A stretch of 6,701 nucleotides of DNA from NCBI GenBank assembly GCA_041180785.1, contig JBEGQV010000066.1, forward strand, positions 1 to 6,701, given 5' to 3'. The first letter of the stretch is position 1; each line of letters starts with the position of its first letter. The translations under genes and the position numbers were made by a program. The notes under the pieces are model-generated. The model saw only the letters and a list, made by a program, of their open reading frames with translations, was not told the DNA's origin and searched no databases. Positions 5,473 through 6,701 of the stretch are shown here, in pieces. The DNA is from Sandaracinomonas sp041180785. Lineage in GTDB: Bacteria; Bacteroidota; Bacteroidia; Cytophagales; Spirosomataceae.

Positions 5473-6701
5473 TTACTTATTCGTTCCAGCTGAAATCATC
5501 GCGCAACGGAAACCAATTGTGGCAGTAGATGAATCTTCGTCAATGAATCTACGTGTACCTGGGGCCAACCAATAGGCTACATCTGCCCATGAACCTCCTT
5601 TATACACACGAACTTTATTATCGATTAATGAATTATTGTTTTTCTTGTCGTACTGAGAAGCTTTATCCAAGAAATCGTTTCTTCTGATTGGATTTAAGTC
5701 GTTGAAATCTTGGAAAGATAATGGACGATATAAGTCATAAACCCACTCATTTACGTTTCCTGCCATTTGGTACAAACCAAAATCATTCGGTGGGAAACGG
5801 TATACTTCTGCCGTAATAATAGCGCCATCATTTGCTTTTCCAGCGATACCTGCATAGTCACCACGACCTCTTTTAAAGTTTGCCAACATCTGACCTTTGT
5901 TCGCTTTCGCATATTGTCCGCGCATGTACGGACCATCCCAAGGATAAATACGTTGGTTGGATTGATTTTCTTCTTCCTGCATCGTCCCGATCATTGCTTT
6001 TGCTGCATATTCCCATTCCGCTTCTGTCGGGAGGCGGTAAGATGGTAAGACCTTTCCAGATTCAATTTTCGGACGAGCCTGCGCATTGGCACGCTGACTT
6101 GCTGCTACTGTGGCCGCAGCAGCTGCTTTCTTTCCTTTCGGTAATTTCAAGCCACTTGAAGAAGAACTTCCTTCTGCTAAATTTTTATTGACTACTGCCG
6201 TACGCCATTTGCAATAATCGTTTGCTTGCTTCCAAGAAACACCCACTACCGGGTACATTCTGAAGCCAGGAAAACGTAGATACTGCTCAACATATGGGTC
6301 ATTAAAGGATAATTCGTTTTTCCAAACTGTGGTGTCTGGTAGAGCAGATTCATAAAATTCTTGCGTTGAATCTTTTTGAATTGCATATAAATATTCTAAC
6401 CAGTGCACATTGGCAATTTCCGTCTCATCCATGTAAAAGGATTGCACAGAAACCGTTCTTTCAATGTTATCATGTGTTCCTAATACATCTTCCTCAATGG
6501 TTCCCATGACGAATCGACCCCCCTCAATGAAAACCAAATTTGGACCCGCTTTTTGTCCAGTAAAGCTTTTATCTGTTTGAAAACCGCCTTTTTGATTGTA
6601 GGCGATGCCCGTTGCAGTACTCGTTGAACCAATATTGTTGCTAGAAACTTTTCCAGATTTTAAAATACTAAGTTTACTGTCTTTCGAACAAGATGCAGTA
6701 A
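5473..6701 (-). CDS. gldJ: Gliding motility / type IX secretion lipoprotein GldJ (5' end cut by window)
   Basis: The frame stays open to the right edge: 408 residues are visible (residue 1 = codon 6699-6697), with a stop at 5473. GldJ is an outer-membrane lipoprotein on the periplasmic face that works with GldK and GldN in the type IX secretion and gliding apparatus. The fold is the formylglycine-generating-enzyme (SUMF1) domain, non-catalytic here: AGPNLVFIEGGRFVMG (51-66), QSFYMDETEIANVHWLEYL (86-104), PVVGVSW (150-156), RLPTEAEWEYAA (222-233), GNVNEWVYDLYR (314-325), YKGGSW (366-371) and GFRCAM (396-401). The KGGFQ...F...AGP stretch ahead of the domain and the residue pattern after it point to GldJ rather than GldK. 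TASC at 1-4 fits a lipobox, with Cys4 the likely lipidated residue; the half codon before it (NTT) must encode Phe, Leu, Ile or Val. A Ser/Ala-rich insert occupies about 175-214. Only seven residues follow GFRCAM. The base at 6537 begins a TTG inside the gene, not a start. Confidence 0.88.
   Translation of the reverse strand, partial: TASCSKDSKLSILKSGKVSSNNIGSTSTATGIAYNQKGGFQTDKSFTGQKAGPNLVFIEGGRFVMGTIEEDVLGTHDNIERTVSVQSFYMDETEIANVHWLEYLYAIQKDSTQEFYESALPDTTVWKNELSFNDPYVEQYLRFPGFRMYPVVGVSWKQANDYCKWRTAVVNKNLAEGSSSSSGLKLPKGKKAAAAATVAASQRANAQARPKIESGKVLPSYRLPTEAEWEYAAKAMIGTMQEEENQSNQRIYPWDGPYMRGQYAKANKGQMLANFKRGRGDYAGIAGKANDGAIITAEVYRFPPNDFGLYQMAGNVNEWVYDLYRPLSFQDFNDLNPIRRNDFLDKASQYDKKNNNSLIDNKVRVYKGGSWADVAYWLAPGTRRFIDEDSSTATIGFRCAMISAGTNK

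Noticed and set aside
5767..6191. Plus-strand open frames antisense to gldJ
   Set aside because: Their compositions are odd (Phe, Cys and Leu rich), they mirror the real gldJ frame, and there is no sign of a start region.
5473..6537. gldJ beginning at 6537
   Set aside because: That codon is TTG, and the frame continues upstream without a stop into the KGGFQ segment and a lipobox Cys, both expected of GldJ. The gene runs off the window.
5473..6701. GldK instead of GldJ
   Set aside because: GldK shares the SUMF1-like fold, but the KGGFQ...AGP lead-in, the spacing to RLPTEAEWEYAA and the ALPDTTVWKNEL segment resemble GldJ. GldK would also be expected beside gldL, which is not seen on the visible side.

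Overview
The window reads as a housekeeping stretch of an AT-rich Bacteroidota chromosome. Evidence for the phylum: a lipoprotein recognisable as GldJ, found only in this phylum's gliding/type IX secretion machinery; a TTTG-N18-TAnnTTTG promoter typical of the phylum; and start codons preceded by A/T-rich leaders with no Shine-Dalgarno sequence. The order is probably Cytophagales or a relative, but that is only a guess. There is no RNA gene, CRISPR array, transposase or phage gene.

Layout from left to right. Bases 3-47 hold the last 14 codons of an LptB-type ATPase (LPS export). Fifteen bases later, on the same strand, comes a PLP enzyme of the trans-sulfuration (Cys/Met metabolism) family. 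It faces a class IIA fructose-bisphosphate aldolase (fbaA) on the minus strand. The 205-bp gap between them holds a striking 8-bp repeat family in both orientations around a probable terminator. Upstream of fbaA on the minus strand, across a strong terminator hairpin, is fusA (elongation factor G). fusA has its own promoter and a leader of about 100 nt. Divergent from fusA is comF (phosphoribosyltransferase-like). comF converges on gldJ, which runs off the right edge. A 15-bp hairpin overlaps the comF stop codon.

The genes do not form one pathway. They are core-metabolism, translation and envelope genes, each mostly with its own transcription boundaries. Only lptB and the PLP gene look like an operon; fusA and fbaA are co-directional but separated by a terminator. 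I see no undescribed multi-gene system. The most unusual element is the octamer repeat block at 1184-1386, one unit of which supplies the fbaA stop codon. Secondary points are altered PLP-site motifs in the trans-sulfuration enzyme, a fusA gene standing outside the usual str operon, and a compact GldJ with a Ser/Ala-rich insert.
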